Shown piece by piece: positions 52,556 through 61,618 of a stretch of DNA of 64,000 bases. Source of the stretch: Saprospiraceae bacterium (lineage in GTDB: Bacteria > Bacteroidota > Bacteroidia > Chitinophagales > Saprospiraceae); assembly GCA_013214355.1 (NCBI GenBank), contig JABSSL010000005.1, positions 1 to 64,000 of the forward strand, written 5' to 3'. Each line of letters begins with the position of its first letter. Position 1 is the first letter of the stretch. Position numbers and translations under genes: made by a program. Under the pieces are notes generated by a model. The model was not told where the DNA came from. It saw only the letters and a program-made list of their open reading frames with translations, and ran no database searches.

Positions 52556-52730
52556 CTTAAATCTTAAGCCATGGGAAATGACTAACGGATGTATTCGTTG
52601 TTTTACTTCCTATACTAACAACAAAGTCTTCATTCGGAATCCTAAATATCGCTATCATCCAGTTAGCACAACTGGACATTTTCGACATAAACTAGCACAT
52701 TTTCATCTTTCTAGATGAGAAGGCCGTGTA

Positions 52731-53393
52731 TTACTTATCAGCAACGGTAGTAGAGGGTCTGGGAGCGGTTTCCTTGGCCAGTTTTTCCAAGTTTCGCATA
52801 GTCTTGGTGGGACCTTGTGTAATCGCCATATTTACTAACCAGGCGGGAAGATTTCCTCCAGGGTCGGCAATAGCTCGGTAGTCAATTTCAATTCCTCCGC
52901 TGGGCAGCGGCCAAATTTTCCAGTAAGCTTCCAACATGGGTATTCTTACCATCTTTTTGTCCTCCGGAAGGTAATCCGGTACGGCAACAGATACAGAGGT
53001 ATAGACTTTAGAAATGGGATCTAATTCTTGCTTAGAACGGATTACCATATCTCGATCATTCAGCGGAAATGGAAAATCTGATTCGATGAAGTAATACATT
53101 TCGTTATTGCTAACCTCTTCCAGTAATTTAGGCTTGCGACTTTTGTACACCCATTGGTCATACTTATCTACCTCTCCCAGCACCTTAATGAAATGATCAA
53201 AATCTACATCCATTCTGGTCTTTATTCTAACTTCCTTGATCTTGGATACCTTGTTGGATCGGGTAAACACCTGGGTCCTCCCCTCTTGTTTAACTAATGA
53301 CCATTGCAATTTCTTGGCGGATTGGCCAAAGCTGGGTAGGGTCATTAAGCAACTAATGACAAGTAGGAATAAATACTTGGATAAGCGGTTCAT
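52731..53393 (-). CDS. START-domain lipid-binding-like exported protein
   Basis: The 220-residue protein has a signal peptide (ending near LPSFGQS). Its mature part is a START/Bet v1-like domain with family-typical VFTRSNKVSKIKEVRIK, FPFPLNDRDMVIRS and a C-terminal helix. START domains bind hydrophobic ligands in a pocket. It lies downstream of the trp/DAHP gene block but is separated by 120 bases. Ligand is unknown. Confidence 0.87.
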   Translation of the reverse strand: MNRLSKYLFLLVISCLMTLPSFGQSAKKLQWSLVKQEGRTQVFTRSNKVSKIKEVRIKTRMDVDFDHFIKVLGEVDKYDQWVYKSRKPKLLEEVSNNEMYYFIESDFPFPLNDRDMVIRSKQELDPISKVYTSVSVAVPDYLPEDKKMVRIPMLEAYWKIWPLPSGGIEIDYRAIADPGGNLPAWLVNMAITQGPTKTMRNLEKLAKETAPRPSTTVADK

Positions 53394-53513
53394 GTCTCAA
53401 GGATTGGAATTGAAGGCAGTAAATGCCAAACTAGTTAAGCGTGATACATACATTCCAAAAATAACAATCCTCTAGAATATCGGTTTATCCAGACCCTTAC
53501 TTTTTACTGGAAA

Positions 53514-54524
53514 TTAATATTCCTCTCTTAGTCGGAATGCTTTTCTCATTCTTGAGATCAGCAGATCGGCCTCCTGGAAGTTTAATGTTTGTTGACCATC
53601 AGAGAAGGCTTTTTCTGGTGTAGCATGCACTTCAAAGATGACGCCATCCGCCCCTGCCATTATGCTTGCCAAGGCAATTTTGTCCACAAATTTACGAACC
53701 CCAATTCCATGAGATGGATCAGCAATTACAGGAAGATGTGATTTTTCCTTCAGCATCGCAATCGCATTAATATCCATGGTATTGCGGTAAGCTTTCTCAA
53801 AGGTTCTTATACCTCTTTCACAAAGCATGATCTTTTCATTGCCATGCGAAAAGATATACTCAGCTGACTGGAGTAATTCGTCCAAGGTACCGGAGATCCC
53901 TCGCTTAAGCAGTACTGGTTTATCGACCTCACCTAGGGCATCCAGTAAATTAAAGTTCTGGGAATTTCGAGCTCCCACCTGAAAAATATCAATGTAGTCC
54001 GCCATGGCTTCGATCTGTTCCACCATCATCACCTCAGTAATAATCGCTATTCCCGCCTCCTTGGCCATGGAATGCCAAAGCTTCAAGCCATCAATGCCCA
54101 ATCCCCTAAATGAATAGGGAGAACTTCGGGGTTTATAGACTCCGCCCCGCATGATCTTTACTCGATTCTTCTTCAAATGCTGTATTGTAGCTGCAATTTG
54201 TTCTTCAGATTCTATGGAGCAAGGGCCAGCCATTAAAGCAAAATGGCCAGTACCAATTTGAATATCATCTCCAATTTGAAGCACCGTGTCATTAACCTTC
54301 CATTTCCGAGACACTAATTTATATGCATCACTAACCCGATGAATATCTCGAATACCCGGTAAATTACCAATGCTTCGAATATCAAACTCTTCCTTTCCAA
54401 CACCAATCAAATAATTGGCGAACTGGGTCTTCACATTGGTAGGCTTGAACTTAATAGATGCTAATTTATCTGCTAGCTGCTGCTGTTCAGCAGGAGTGAT
54501 ATCTGAATCTAGTTGAATGATCAT
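53514..54524 (-). CDS. aroF: 3-Deoxy-7-phosphoheptulonate (DAHP) synthase, type I-beta
   Basis: DAHP synthase joins phosphoenolpyruvate and erythrose-4-phosphate, the first step toward chorismate. The 336-residue protein has an N-terminal regulatory domain of about 70 residues (ferredoxin-like, as in the Thermotoga enzyme) and a TIM-barrel core. Core signs are GPCSIESEEQ (metal Cys), RGGVYKPRSSPYSF, ADPSHGIGVRK and VIFEVHATPEKAFSDG. It is the last gene of the trp operon, 61 bases after trpA, so the precursor pathway is co-controlled with tryptophan synthesis. Confidence 0.94.
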   Translation of the reverse strand: MIIQLDSDITPAEQQQLADKLASIKFKPTNVKTQFANYLIGVGKEEFDIRSIGNLPGIRDIHRVSDAYKLVSRKWKVNDTVLQIGDDIQIGTGHFALMAGPCSIESEEQIAATIQHLKKNRVKIMRGGVYKPRSSPYSFRGLGIDGLKLWHSMAKEAGIAIITEVMMVEQIEAMADYIDIFQVGARNSQNFNLLDALGEVDKPVLLKRGISGTLDELLQSAEYIFSHGNEKIMLCERGIRTFEKAYRNTMDINAIAMLKEKSHLPVIADPSHGIGVRKFVDKIALASIMAGADGVIFEVHATPEKAFSDGQQTLNFQEADLLISRMRKAFRLREEY

Positions 54525-54585
54525 GATGAGTTATTTTGCTAGGAGTTCTGTAGTAGTAATCGGACCAGACCAATTGGCACATTAC

Positions 54586-55389
54586 TTATACCATGTACTG
54601 CAACTTGGTTGGAATCTCCCCTTTAATCTTCTGTACAAATAGTTTGGTGTCCTTTTCAATGTCTTGAGCCTTAGCTAGCATTTTGATGTAAGCACTACCG
54701 ATGATGGCTCCGTTGGCGTATTGGCAAGCCGTCTCAAAGGTTTCATGACTAGAAATACCAAAGCCAATCAAGCGAGGGTTTTTCAGTTGCAAAGCATTGA
54801 TCCGGTTGAAATAGGACAACTGTAGGTCCGAAATGGTATTCTTTGCACCAGTGATGGATGAATTGGAAACCATATAAATGAATCCCTTGGTCAGTTCATC
54901 AACCTTACGAATGCGCTCTTCACTGGTCTGCGGAGTGATCAAGAAGCTAATGTGCAAGCCTGCCTGCTCAAACATATCTCGATAATACTGCTCATATTCA
55001 TAAAGTGGCAAGTCTGGTAAGATTACTCCATCAATCCCTACTTCCACACATTTATCGATGAAGGCCTGTATTCCAAACTGCATGACTTGGTTAAAGTACC
55101 CCATCATAATCAGTGGAATCTGTGTCTCCTGTCGTACTTCCTTGATTTGATCAAAAAGCAAGGGTAAGGTCATTCCGTTGGCTAAAGCCTGTTGGCCACT
55201 TTCCTGGATAGTTGGGCCATCCGCTAGCGGATCGGAATAGGGCATTCCGAGCTCAATCAAGTCGACTCCTGCCTTTTCCAGGGATAAGATGATCTCTTTT
55301 GTATCCGCTAACTTTGGGTAACCTGCCGTGAAATAGATATTAAGAATGTGGTCATTTTTTTGGCTGAATAACTGGTCTAATCGATTCAT
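54586..55389 (-). CDS. trpA: Tryptophan synthase alpha subunit
   Basis: TrpA cleaves indole-3-glycerol phosphate to indole, which is channelled to TrpB. The 267-residue TIM barrel shows the catalytic glutamate and aspartate in LIELGMPYSDPLADGP, and the phosphate-binding GFGISSHET near the end. Its ATG lies 2 bases after the trpB stop codon, so they are translationally coupled. Confidence 0.96.
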   Translation of the reverse strand: MNRLDQLFSQKNDHILNIYFTAGYPKLADTKEIILSLEKAGVDLIELGMPYSDPLADGPTIQESGQQALANGMTLPLLFDQIKEVRQETQIPLIMMGYFNQVMQFGIQAFIDKCVEVGIDGVILPDLPLYEYEQYYRDMFEQAGLHISFLITPQTSEERIRKVDELTKGFIYMVSNSSITGAKNTISDLQLSYFNRINALQLKNPRLIGFGISSHETFETACQYANGAIIGSAYIKMLAKAQDIEKDTKLFVQKIKGEIPTKLQYMV

Positions 55390-55391
55390 AA

Positions 55392-56594
55392 CTAGCTAAT
55401 TTTTCCTATACCACTAAAACGGTCCAGGTGTTTAATGTAGGTGTTTAAGTCCTTATCTCCTCGTCCTGACAGGCAGATAACGATCACATCATCACGCTGG
55501 AAGGAGATTTTATCTAAAGCGGAAAAAGCGTGAGCCGTTTCTAAGGCTGGAATGATTCCCTCTTTCCGACTTAAGAAGAAAGCTGCCTCCAAGGCATCAT
55601 CATCCGTGATACTGACTGCCTCTGCTCTACCGCTCTTAATTAAGTGCGCATGCAATGGACCGATCCCCGGATAATCTAGGCCTGCCGAGATAGAATAAGG
55701 TTCAACGATTTGCCCATCAGATGTCTGCATCAATAAGGTTCGGCTTCCATGGATAACGCCTTCTGTTCCTAAGACGCTGGTCGCCGCTGATTCGCCGCTA
55801 TTAATACCCAGGCCTGCAGCTTCAACTGCTACCAATCTTACGTCTTTCTCATTTAGGTAGTGGTAAAAGGCACCTGCGGCATTGCTCCCACCACCTACAC
55901 AGGCAACAATCATATCTGGATTAGCCTTTCCAGTATGCTCTTCCAATTGCCACTTCATCTCTTCACTAATCACAGATTGGAAACGGGCTACCATATCAGG
56001 ATAAGGATGCGGTCCTACCACCGAGCCGATAATGTAATGGGTATCAACTGGATTATTGATCCAATCCCGAATTGCCTCGTTAGTAGCATCTTTGAGCGTT
56101 TGGCTACCACTCACTGCTGGTCTAACTTCAGCTCCCAGCATTCTCATGCGCGAGACATTTGGCGCTTGTCGCTCAATATCCACCGCCCCCATGTAAACGA
56201 TACATTGAATTCCCATCAAGGCACATACTGTCGCAGTAGCTACGCCATGTTGGCCGGCTCCAGTTTCAGCAATGATCCTGGTTTTCCCTAAGCGCTTTGC
56301 CATCAAGATCTGTCCAATCGTATTATTGATCTTGTGTGCTCCAGTATGGTTTAGATCCTCGCGCTTTAGATATATGGTGGTTTGGTAGTGTTCTGACAAG
56401 CTTTTCGCTAGATACAGAGGCGATGGTCTTCCTACGTAATCTTTCAGCAACTGTTGGAATTCTTTTTGGAAAGAATCCTCTTGCATGATCTGCACATAAT
56501 GCTGACGCAGCTCTTCCACATTGGGATGGAGCATCTCGGGGATATAAGCCCCACCAAAGTCTCCGTAGTAACCTTTTTCGTTAATAGCTATCAT
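55392..56594 (-). CDS. trpB: Tryptophan synthase beta subunit
   Basis: TrpB condenses indole with serine using PLP. The 400-residue protein has the Schiff-base lysine in NHTGAHKINNT. It also has ETGAGQHGVATATV for substrate binding and the phosphate loop CVGGGSNAAGAF. It is a canonical TrpB1 by length and by pairing with trpA. It starts 10 bases after trpF and abuts trpA. Confidence 0.97.
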   Translation of the reverse strand: MIAINEKGYYGDFGGAYIPEMLHPNVEELRQHYVQIMQEDSFQKEFQQLLKDYVGRPSPLYLAKSLSEHYQTTIYLKREDLNHTGAHKINNTIGQILMAKRLGKTRIIAETGAGQHGVATATVCALMGIQCIVYMGAVDIERQAPNVSRMRMLGAEVRPAVSGSQTLKDATNEAIRDWINNPVDTHYIIGSVVGPHPYPDMVARFQSVISEEMKWQLEEHTGKANPDMIVACVGGGSNAAGAFYHYLNEKDVRLVAVEAAGLGINSGESAATSVLGTEGVIHGSRTLLMQTSDGQIVEPYSISAGLDYPGIGPLHAHLIKSGRAEAVSITDDDALEAAFFLSRKEGIIPALETAHAFSALDKISFQRDDVIVICLSGRGDKDLNTYIKHLDRFSGIGKIS

Positions 56595-56604
56595 AAGTAT
56601 TCTG

Positions 56605-57282
56605 TTATATATCCACCATCTGCGTGGAGTTCAATTCATTCAAAAATGATCTTATTTTTGGTGCGTCCTTGAGTGCTGGCGAAGATTCGAATTTGCTATT
56701 AATATCCACGCCGACCATCTGTTTGAAATTAAGTTGTCGGATAGCTTCAGCATCACCTTCTCCAATTCCACCACTCAACAGGTAGGAAATCATGCCTTCA
56801 TATTGCTCCATGAGTTCCCAGTTAAATTGCTTTCCGGTACCGCCGTATTTATCCCCACTCGCTTTGGTATCAAAAATGAATAAAGAACAAAAGCGTTCGT
56901 AGGCTCTGGTTTGTTGAAAATCAAAGTCTTCATCTACCGAAAAGGCCTTGATCAATTGGGCCGATCGCATAGAAGTGATATCCCAATAAGTTTTAATTTC
57001 CTGACAATACTCAGCACTTTCGTTTCCGTGTAACTGTACATAGTCCAACTGGAAGTCGTGAACAGCGTTCAAAATCGCTTCGAACTCGGCGTTGACGAAT
57101 ACACCAACCCGTTTCACATTTCCAAATGCTTCTAAGTTGCTCTGCACCCATTCCCCTAGATTCGATTGGCCAACAAATCGAGAAGATTTTGGGTAGAAAA
57201 TAAAGCCCATGTAATCGATAGGGAGTTCTAATACAGCCTCAATATTGGCTGGTTCTCTCATTCCACATACTTTCACTTGCAT
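56605..57282 (-). CDS. trpF: Phosphoribosylanthranilate isomerase
   Basis: TrpF isomerises phosphoribosylanthranilate by an Amadori rearrangement. The 225-residue barrel has the catalytic Cys in VKVCGMREPANIE, then DYVQLHGNESAEY, an Asp in FIFDTKASGDKYGG, and SGGIGEGDAEAI for phosphate binding. It is separate from trpC, not fused as in E. coli. The gap from trpC is 151 bases, the longest within the operon. Confidence 0.94.
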   Translation of the reverse strand: MQVKVCGMREPANIEAVLELPIDYMGFIFYPKSSRFVGQSNLGEWVQSNLEAFGNVKRVGVFVNAEFEAILNAVHDFQLDYVQLHGNESAEYCQEIKTYWDITSMRSAQLIKAFSVDEDFDFQQTRAYERFCSLFIFDTKASGDKYGGTGKQFNWELMEQYEGMISYLLSGGIGEGDAEAIRQLNFKQMVGVDINSKFESSPALKDAPKIRSFLNELNSTQMVDI

Positions 57283-57433
57283 AATGATTCTGGTTTAGGT
57301 AGAAACTAACTGTCATAGGTTATGTACAGCCAATAACGGTTGCGCAGGAGCAACTAGTACTAATCTGCGTAATAATATTGGAACTAAACCATTTGACATA
57401 CTCCAGTCATTCATTTTACGGTAAAAATACGCT

Positions 57434-58249
57434 TTAAGCTATGGCATTTTCCAACAAATCCTCGATGGCATTTATCCGATTGATAAATTCCTGACAAGCT
57501 TTTGCTGGCTCGGGCGTTTTCATAAAGTGTTCTCCAATCAAAAAGCCCTGGAAACCTACTTGTCTTAGTTGTACGATAGCGTTGGGATCACTGATTCCAC
57601 TTTCAGATATGCGCACAAAATCCGCGGGAATCTTATCAAACAAGCCGATCGAAGTTTGTATACTAACCGAAAAATCTTTGAGATTCCGATTGTTGACTCC
57701 TACCACATCAATTTCGGGACAGAGTTTGCTTAACTGCTCTTCCGAGTGGATCTCCATCAGCACTTCCAACCCTAAACTCTTGGCTAAACCCGCCAGCACT
57801 TTCACCTGCTTTGCCTCCAAACATTCGGCAATCAGAAGAATCACATCCGCCCCGATAGATCGAGCTTCAAAAATCTGATAGGGATCAATAATAAAATCCT
57901 TTCGCAGGATGGGGCAAAAGTTGAAAGCTCTAGCCTCCTTCAAGTCAGCGCTTTTACCTTTGAAGAATTTCTCATCCGTCAGGACTGAAAGCGCAGAAGC
58001 CCCCGCTTGCATGTAACCAATGGTCACCTGCTCCACCTTGGCAAAAGGGTTGATATCTCCTTTCGAGGGAGAGTGTCGTTTGAATTCGGCTATAATGCCG
58101 GATTTATCTTCGCGGAGGAGGTACTTCTTCAGAGAAACCGTAGGCGTATCGTAGTAAATACTCTTCTCTAGAAGCTTCACAGGAAAGAGCTCTTTTCTTT
58201 GCTCTACTTCCTCCATCTTATGTCTTACGATCTTATCTAGAATAGTCAT
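57434..58249 (-). CDS. trpC: Indole-3-glycerol phosphate synthase
   Basis: TrpC closes the indole ring. The 271-residue barrel has the catalytic lysine in IIAEFKRHSPSKG, a later LRKDFIIDPYQI, the NNRNLKDFSV stretch and the C-terminal phosphate loop ISESGISDPNAI. It begins 33 bases after trpD and ends 151 bases before trpF. Confidence 0.95.
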   Translation of the reverse strand: MTILDKIVRHKMEEVEQRKELFPVKLLEKSIYYDTPTVSLKKYLLREDKSGIIAEFKRHSPSKGDINPFAKVEQVTIGYMQAGASALSVLTDEKFFKGKSADLKEARAFNFCPILRKDFIIDPYQIFEARSIGADVILLIAECLEAKQVKVLAGLAKSLGLEVLMEIHSEEQLSKLCPEIDVVGVNNRNLKDFSVSIQTSIGLFDKIPADFVRISESGISDPNAIVQLRQVGFQGFLIGEHFMKTPEPAKACQEFINRINAIEDLLENAIA

Positions 58250-58282
58250 AAACTATTTGTTTTTAGGTCTTTAAGCTTCGCT

Positions 58283-59281
58283 TCAAATGGCAACCAATTT
58301 GTGGAAGGTCGCCTGGGCTTTTTTACTTATAATACTCTCTCGAGCTTCAGCGACACAATCCTCCAATGACTGCTCTGGTTTGATACAATTAATCGCGACA
58401 CCCGCATTGGCAGAAACTACCGAAAGTTGAGCTGCGGTACATTCGTTGGCTAGCACATTGCTGAAAATAGTCGCTGCTTCTTCGGCCGTATCCCCTCCAT
58501 GCAAGTCAGCTTGGGTTAAAACATCCATGCCTAGATCACCTGCATCCATCAATTGTTCACTTTGATTGGTCCGCAGCTTGAATTGCCCGGTTAAAGAAAT
58601 CTCATCATAACCATCCAGCGCATAGACGATGGAGAATTGGCGGCCCGTCTCTTGCATAATGTATTGATACATACGAGATAAAGCCAAACTAAAGGTTCCA
58701 AATAACTGGTAATTAGGTTGTAAGGGATTGACCAGTGGGCCCAGCATGTTGAAGAAGGTAGGAACTTTTAGTGCCCGGCGAATGGGCACTACTTCTTTCA
58801 TGGCGGGATGAAACAAAGGAGCATGTAAAAAGCAAATATTAGCTTCATCCAACTGCCGCTTTAGCTTATCTGAGTCATTTGTGAACTCATACCCCATGGC
58901 CATTAGCACATCAGATGATCCAACGGAAGACGATACGCCATAACTACCATGTTTACTCACTTTGTACCCGGCACCCGCGACCACTACCGCCGATAAGGTG
59001 GAAATATTGAAGGTATTTTTGCCATCGCCTCCCGTTCCTACGATATCAATAGTATCTACTCCACCTATATCCACTTTGACACACAACTCAAGCATAGCAT
59101 CACGGAAGCCCTGAATTTCTTCTAATGTGATCGGCCTGACATTAAACACCGTTACAAAACTGGCCACTTGGATAGGATCGAAGGCACCAGCTGAAATCTT
59201 CATCAACATTGACTTGGCTTCCTCCCTGCTTAAGGTCTCGTGTTGGTATAGTCGGAGTAATAAGGGTTTCATGTTTTCCAT
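58283..59281 (-). CDS. trpD: Anthranilate phosphoribosyltransferase
   Basis: TrpD joins anthranilate to PRPP. The 332-residue protein has the PRPP/glycine-rich motif DIVGTGGDGKNTFNIST, the basic KHGSYGVSSSVGSSDVL and the substrate stretch FFNMLGPLVNPLQP. It is a monofunctional TrpD; the glutamine amidotransferase is separate (trpG). The start is 21 bases after trpG. Confidence 0.95.
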   Translation of the reverse strand: MENMKPLLLRLYQHETLSREEAKSMLMKISAGAFDPIQVASFVTVFNVRPITLEEIQGFRDAMLELCVKVDIGGVDTIDIVGTGGDGKNTFNISTLSAVVVAGAGYKVSKHGSYGVSSSVGSSDVLMAMGYEFTNDSDKLKRQLDEANICFLHAPLFHPAMKEVVPIRRALKVPTFFNMLGPLVNPLQPNYQLFGTFSLALSRMYQYIMQETGRQFSIVYALDGYDEISLTGQFKLRTNQSEQLMDAGDLGMDVLTQADLHGGDTAEEAATIFSNVLANECTAAQLSVVSANAGVAINCIKPEQSLEDCVAEARESIISKKAQATFHKLVAI

Positions 59282-59302
59282 AACTAGTAAATATTTCTCG
59301 TC

Positions 59303-59893
59303 CTAAACAGCCACGGGTTCGCGACGTGCCAATAATATATTCTCTAACATCTTTCTACCGAACTCCGTCATAATAGACTCTGGATGAAATTGCACCCCAC
59401 GTACATCAAACTCCTTGTGGCGCATGGCCATGATCACGCCATCTTCATCCACTGCGGTGATTTCAAGTTCACTCGGAAGATCTTGCTTCGCCACCACCCA
59501 GGAGTGGTAACGACCAGCCTGAAAGGTGGTCGGCATGTTTGCAAACAAGGGTTCATCTTCAGCCACTACTTCCACGGGCGTCTCAACGCCGTGAAAAACG
59601 TGTGCCAAATTCTCCAAGCTTGCGCCGAAAGCTTCGCCAATAGCCTGATGTCCCAAGCAAACTCCTAGGATGGTCTTAGTAGGGGCATAGCGCTTGATCA
59701 AGGCCGGCATAATACCCGCGTCCTTCGGTAAGCCTGGACCGGGAGATAGAATGATAAAATCGTAAGTTTCGATAGCATCCAAGTCGATCTCATCATTGCG
59801 GAAGACATCGATCTTCTGCTCCAAAATTTCCTGGATGTATTGCACCAGGTTGTAGGTAAAGGAATCGTAATTATCTAGAACGAGGACTTTCAT
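59303..59893 (-). CDS. trpG: Anthranilate synthase component II (glutamine amidotransferase)
   Basis: TrpG feeds ammonia from glutamine to TrpE. The 196-residue class I amidotransferase has the catalytic Cys in GVCLGHQAIGEAFG and the His-Glu pair in GVQFHPESI. PabA is nearly identical in sequence; its position between trpE and trpD indicates the tryptophan role (it may serve both). It starts 29 bases after trpE. Confidence 0.94.
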   Translation of the reverse strand: MKVLVLDNYDSFTYNLVQYIQEILEQKIDVFRNDEIDLDAIETYDFIILSPGPGLPKDAGIMPALIKRYAPTKTILGVCLGHQAIGEAFGASLENLAHVFHGVETPVEVVAEDEPLFANMPTTFQAGRYHSWVVAKQDLPSELEITAVDEDGVIMAMRHKEFDVRGVQFHPESIMTEFGRKMLENILLARREPVAV

Positions 59894-59922
59894 TTCTTCG
59901 AGTTTTGCTGTTTACAGTGGAA

Positions 59923-61341
59923 TTATAATTTCGTGGCTTCTACCAAAGCCTTCTTCAACGCACCTAATTTATTATTGACTTCCTGGAGTTCCTTCTCCTC
60001 TTGACTAGCCGTCACGATCCCGGCTCCTGCCTGACAATACAAGGTATTATCCAAGCTCATAAATGATCGAATGACGATGGCCTGGTTCATGTGACCATCA
60101 AAGCCGATGTACCCCAAAGCTCCTCCATAAAAACTTCGGTTTTGGTTTTCGTATTTATCTATCAATTCAATCGCCTTATATTTTGGGGCTCCAGATAGCG
60201 TACCGGCAGGAAAGGTATCTGCAAAGACTTGGATCGGATTGGTATGTGGTTCTAAGTCGCCGGTAACTTTTGAAACTAGGTGAATCACGTGACTAAAGAA
60301 ATGGATCTCCTTTAGCTCTTTGACCTGTACATTGACGGCGTGCCTCCCCAAATCATTTCGCGCCAGATCCACCAGCATAATATGTTCTGCATTCTCTTTA
60401 GGATCTGCCGCTAACTCCTTAGCCTTAATGGTATCATCTTCTTTATCTCCAGTTCGGCGGTAAGTTCCGGCTATTGGATTGACGGTAGCCACACGATCTA
60501 CGATGGACATTTGTGTTTCTGGAGAGGAGCCAAAGATCCTATATCCTCCCAAATCCATGTAAAACAGATAAGGCGATGGGTTGATAGATCTTAGCACGCG
60601 ATAAACTTGAAAATCATCACCAGTGAATCGTTGAGAAAATTGGCGAGCAAATACGATCTGAAATACATCTCCAATTTGACAGTGATGCTTACCGACCCGT
60701 ACTAGTTCTTTAAATTCCTCATCGGTCAGGTTGCTGCTTTCTTCTCCATCTAGTGCAAAAGGAAAGGTACGAACCGTTTGTGCTTTAATCAGTTGTAGAA
60801 TCTTTTCCATTTGTGATTCCTCACCTTCAGGAAGATTCTCCAGCACATACAATTCATCCTTGAAATGATTGATCGCTAAGACAAACCGATGAAGCTTATA
60901 GTTGATGTCTGGCAAGTCAAACTTCCGTTTCTCCCGATCGAATTTCAGGGTATCGCAGTACTGAACACCATCAAAGCCAGTATGTCCAAAAACACCGTTC
61001 ACTCCTTCATAGGGCGTCTCATATTGCACATCATAGCGATCCACAAAAGTTCTTAAGGCCAATGGAACTGTAGTCACATCGATCACCTTGGAGGTTATCA
61101 CCTCCCCTGAAGGAAAGCGTTCCTCAATCACCCCATTCTGTACCTGAAAACTAGCAATGGACTCGAATCCCATGAAAGAAAAGCAATCTTCCTTGTTCCG
61201 GAAGTCGTTGTTTTCCAGCAGTACGGGATCCGTATAATGGTCTCTTAATTTCAAGTAGAGGGATACTGGTGTAAAGGTATCCATCAGCATCTTGTGCACT
61301 TTCGTCTGTATCAGAATCTTAGTTTCCGTTGTAGCATTCAT
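59923..61341 (-). CDS. trpE: Anthranilate synthase component I
   Basis: TrpE makes anthranilate from chorismate and ammonia, and is normally feedback-inhibited by tryptophan. The 472-residue protein has the N-terminal feedback region (LLENNDFRNKEDCF, which corresponds to the LLES-type tryptophan site) and the C-terminal catalytic domain with NPSPYLFYMDLGGYRIFGSSPE and FPAGTLSGAPKYKAIELID. It is the first gene of the operon; a leader peptide and terminator hairpin lie directly upstream. Confidence 0.96.
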   Translation of the reverse strand: MNATTETKILIQTKVHKMLMDTFTPVSLYLKLRDHYTDPVLLENNDFRNKEDCFSFMGFESIASFQVQNGVIEERFPSGEVITSKVIDVTTVPLALRTFVDRYDVQYETPYEGVNGVFGHTGFDGVQYCDTLKFDREKRKFDLPDINYKLHRFVLAINHFKDELYVLENLPEGEESQMEKILQLIKAQTVRTFPFALDGEESSNLTDEEFKELVRVGKHHCQIGDVFQIVFARQFSQRFTGDDFQVYRVLRSINPSPYLFYMDLGGYRIFGSSPETQMSIVDRVATVNPIAGTYRRTGDKEDDTIKAKELAADPKENAEHIMLVDLARNDLGRHAVNVQVKELKEIHFFSHVIHLVSKVTGDLEPHTNPIQVFADTFPAGTLSGAPKYKAIELIDKYENQNRSFYGGALGYIGFDGHMNQAIVIRSFMSLDNTLYCQAGAGIVTASQEEKELQEVNNKLGALKKALVEATKL

Positions 61342-61356
61342 CTTTTCCTAAAATTA

Positions 61357-61391
61357 AAAACGGCTTGTCGGATGATCCGACAAGCCGTTTT
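61357..61391 (-). terminator. Attenuator terminator hairpin of the trp operon
   Basis: A perfect 15-base-pair stem (61357-61371 with 61377-61391, core CGGCTTGTCGG / CCGACAAGCCG) closes a 5-base loop. On the minus strand it ends in TTTTTAATTTT, 16 bases before the trpE ATG and 30 bases after the leader-peptide stop codon. Placement and form are those of a transcription attenuator. The alternative antiterminator pairing could not be resolved fully by eye. Confidence 0.88.
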
Positions 61392-61421
61392 GTGTTATAG
61401 AGTAATACATTACATAGCGTG

Positions 61422-61484
61422 TCACTTCATCCGATCGGAAGAATGTTTGTGCCACCAACGCCATGTATTAGTATTATAATTCAT
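61422..61484 (-). CDS. trpL: trp operon leader peptide (20 residues, WRWW)
   Basis: A short frame on the minus strand starts at ATG 61484 and ends at TGA 61422. It encodes MNYNTNTWRWWHKHSSDRMK, with three tryptophan codons in four positions. It lies immediately upstream of a terminator hairpin and the trpE gene, exactly the arrangement of a ribosome-stalling attenuation leader. When charged tRNA-Trp is scarce the ribosome should pause at these codons and favour read-through. The peptide itself has no other expected function. Confidence 0.9.
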   Translation of the reverse strand: MNYNTNTWRWWHKHSSDRMK

Positions 61485-61504
61485 CTTAAATTTTCTGATC
61501 AGCT

Positions 61505-61512
61505 CAAATATA
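61505..61512 (-). promoter_or_regulatory. -7 promoter element of the trp operon
   Basis: On the minus strand this reads TATATTTG, a match to TAnnTTTG. A TTG lies about 21 bases upstream, close to the usual -33 spacing. The predicted transcription start is only about 10-15 bases before the leader peptide ATG. Confidence 0.65.
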
Positions 61513-61618
61513 AGGTCATTGGATTAATAAAAACAAGAATTCAATGCCCCTTTTTAAAAAAATCTTCCGTGAAGCGATAAATTCCTGACAAATCCTAAAT
61601 CTACTTACCCTTGATGCT

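Larger units (their letters stand above)
52200..52730. other. Intergenic region upstream of the sigma operon
   Basis: No gene is seen in these 531 AT-rich bases. They hold the terminator of the START-domain gene (52498-52530), a palindrome TATACAAG-AG-CTTGTATA (52538-52555), and a short direct repeat of TACTC units near 52318-52332. The promoter of the lipoprotein/sigma operon should lie near 52200-52300, but no TAnnTTTG element was confidently placed. Confidence 0.5.
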
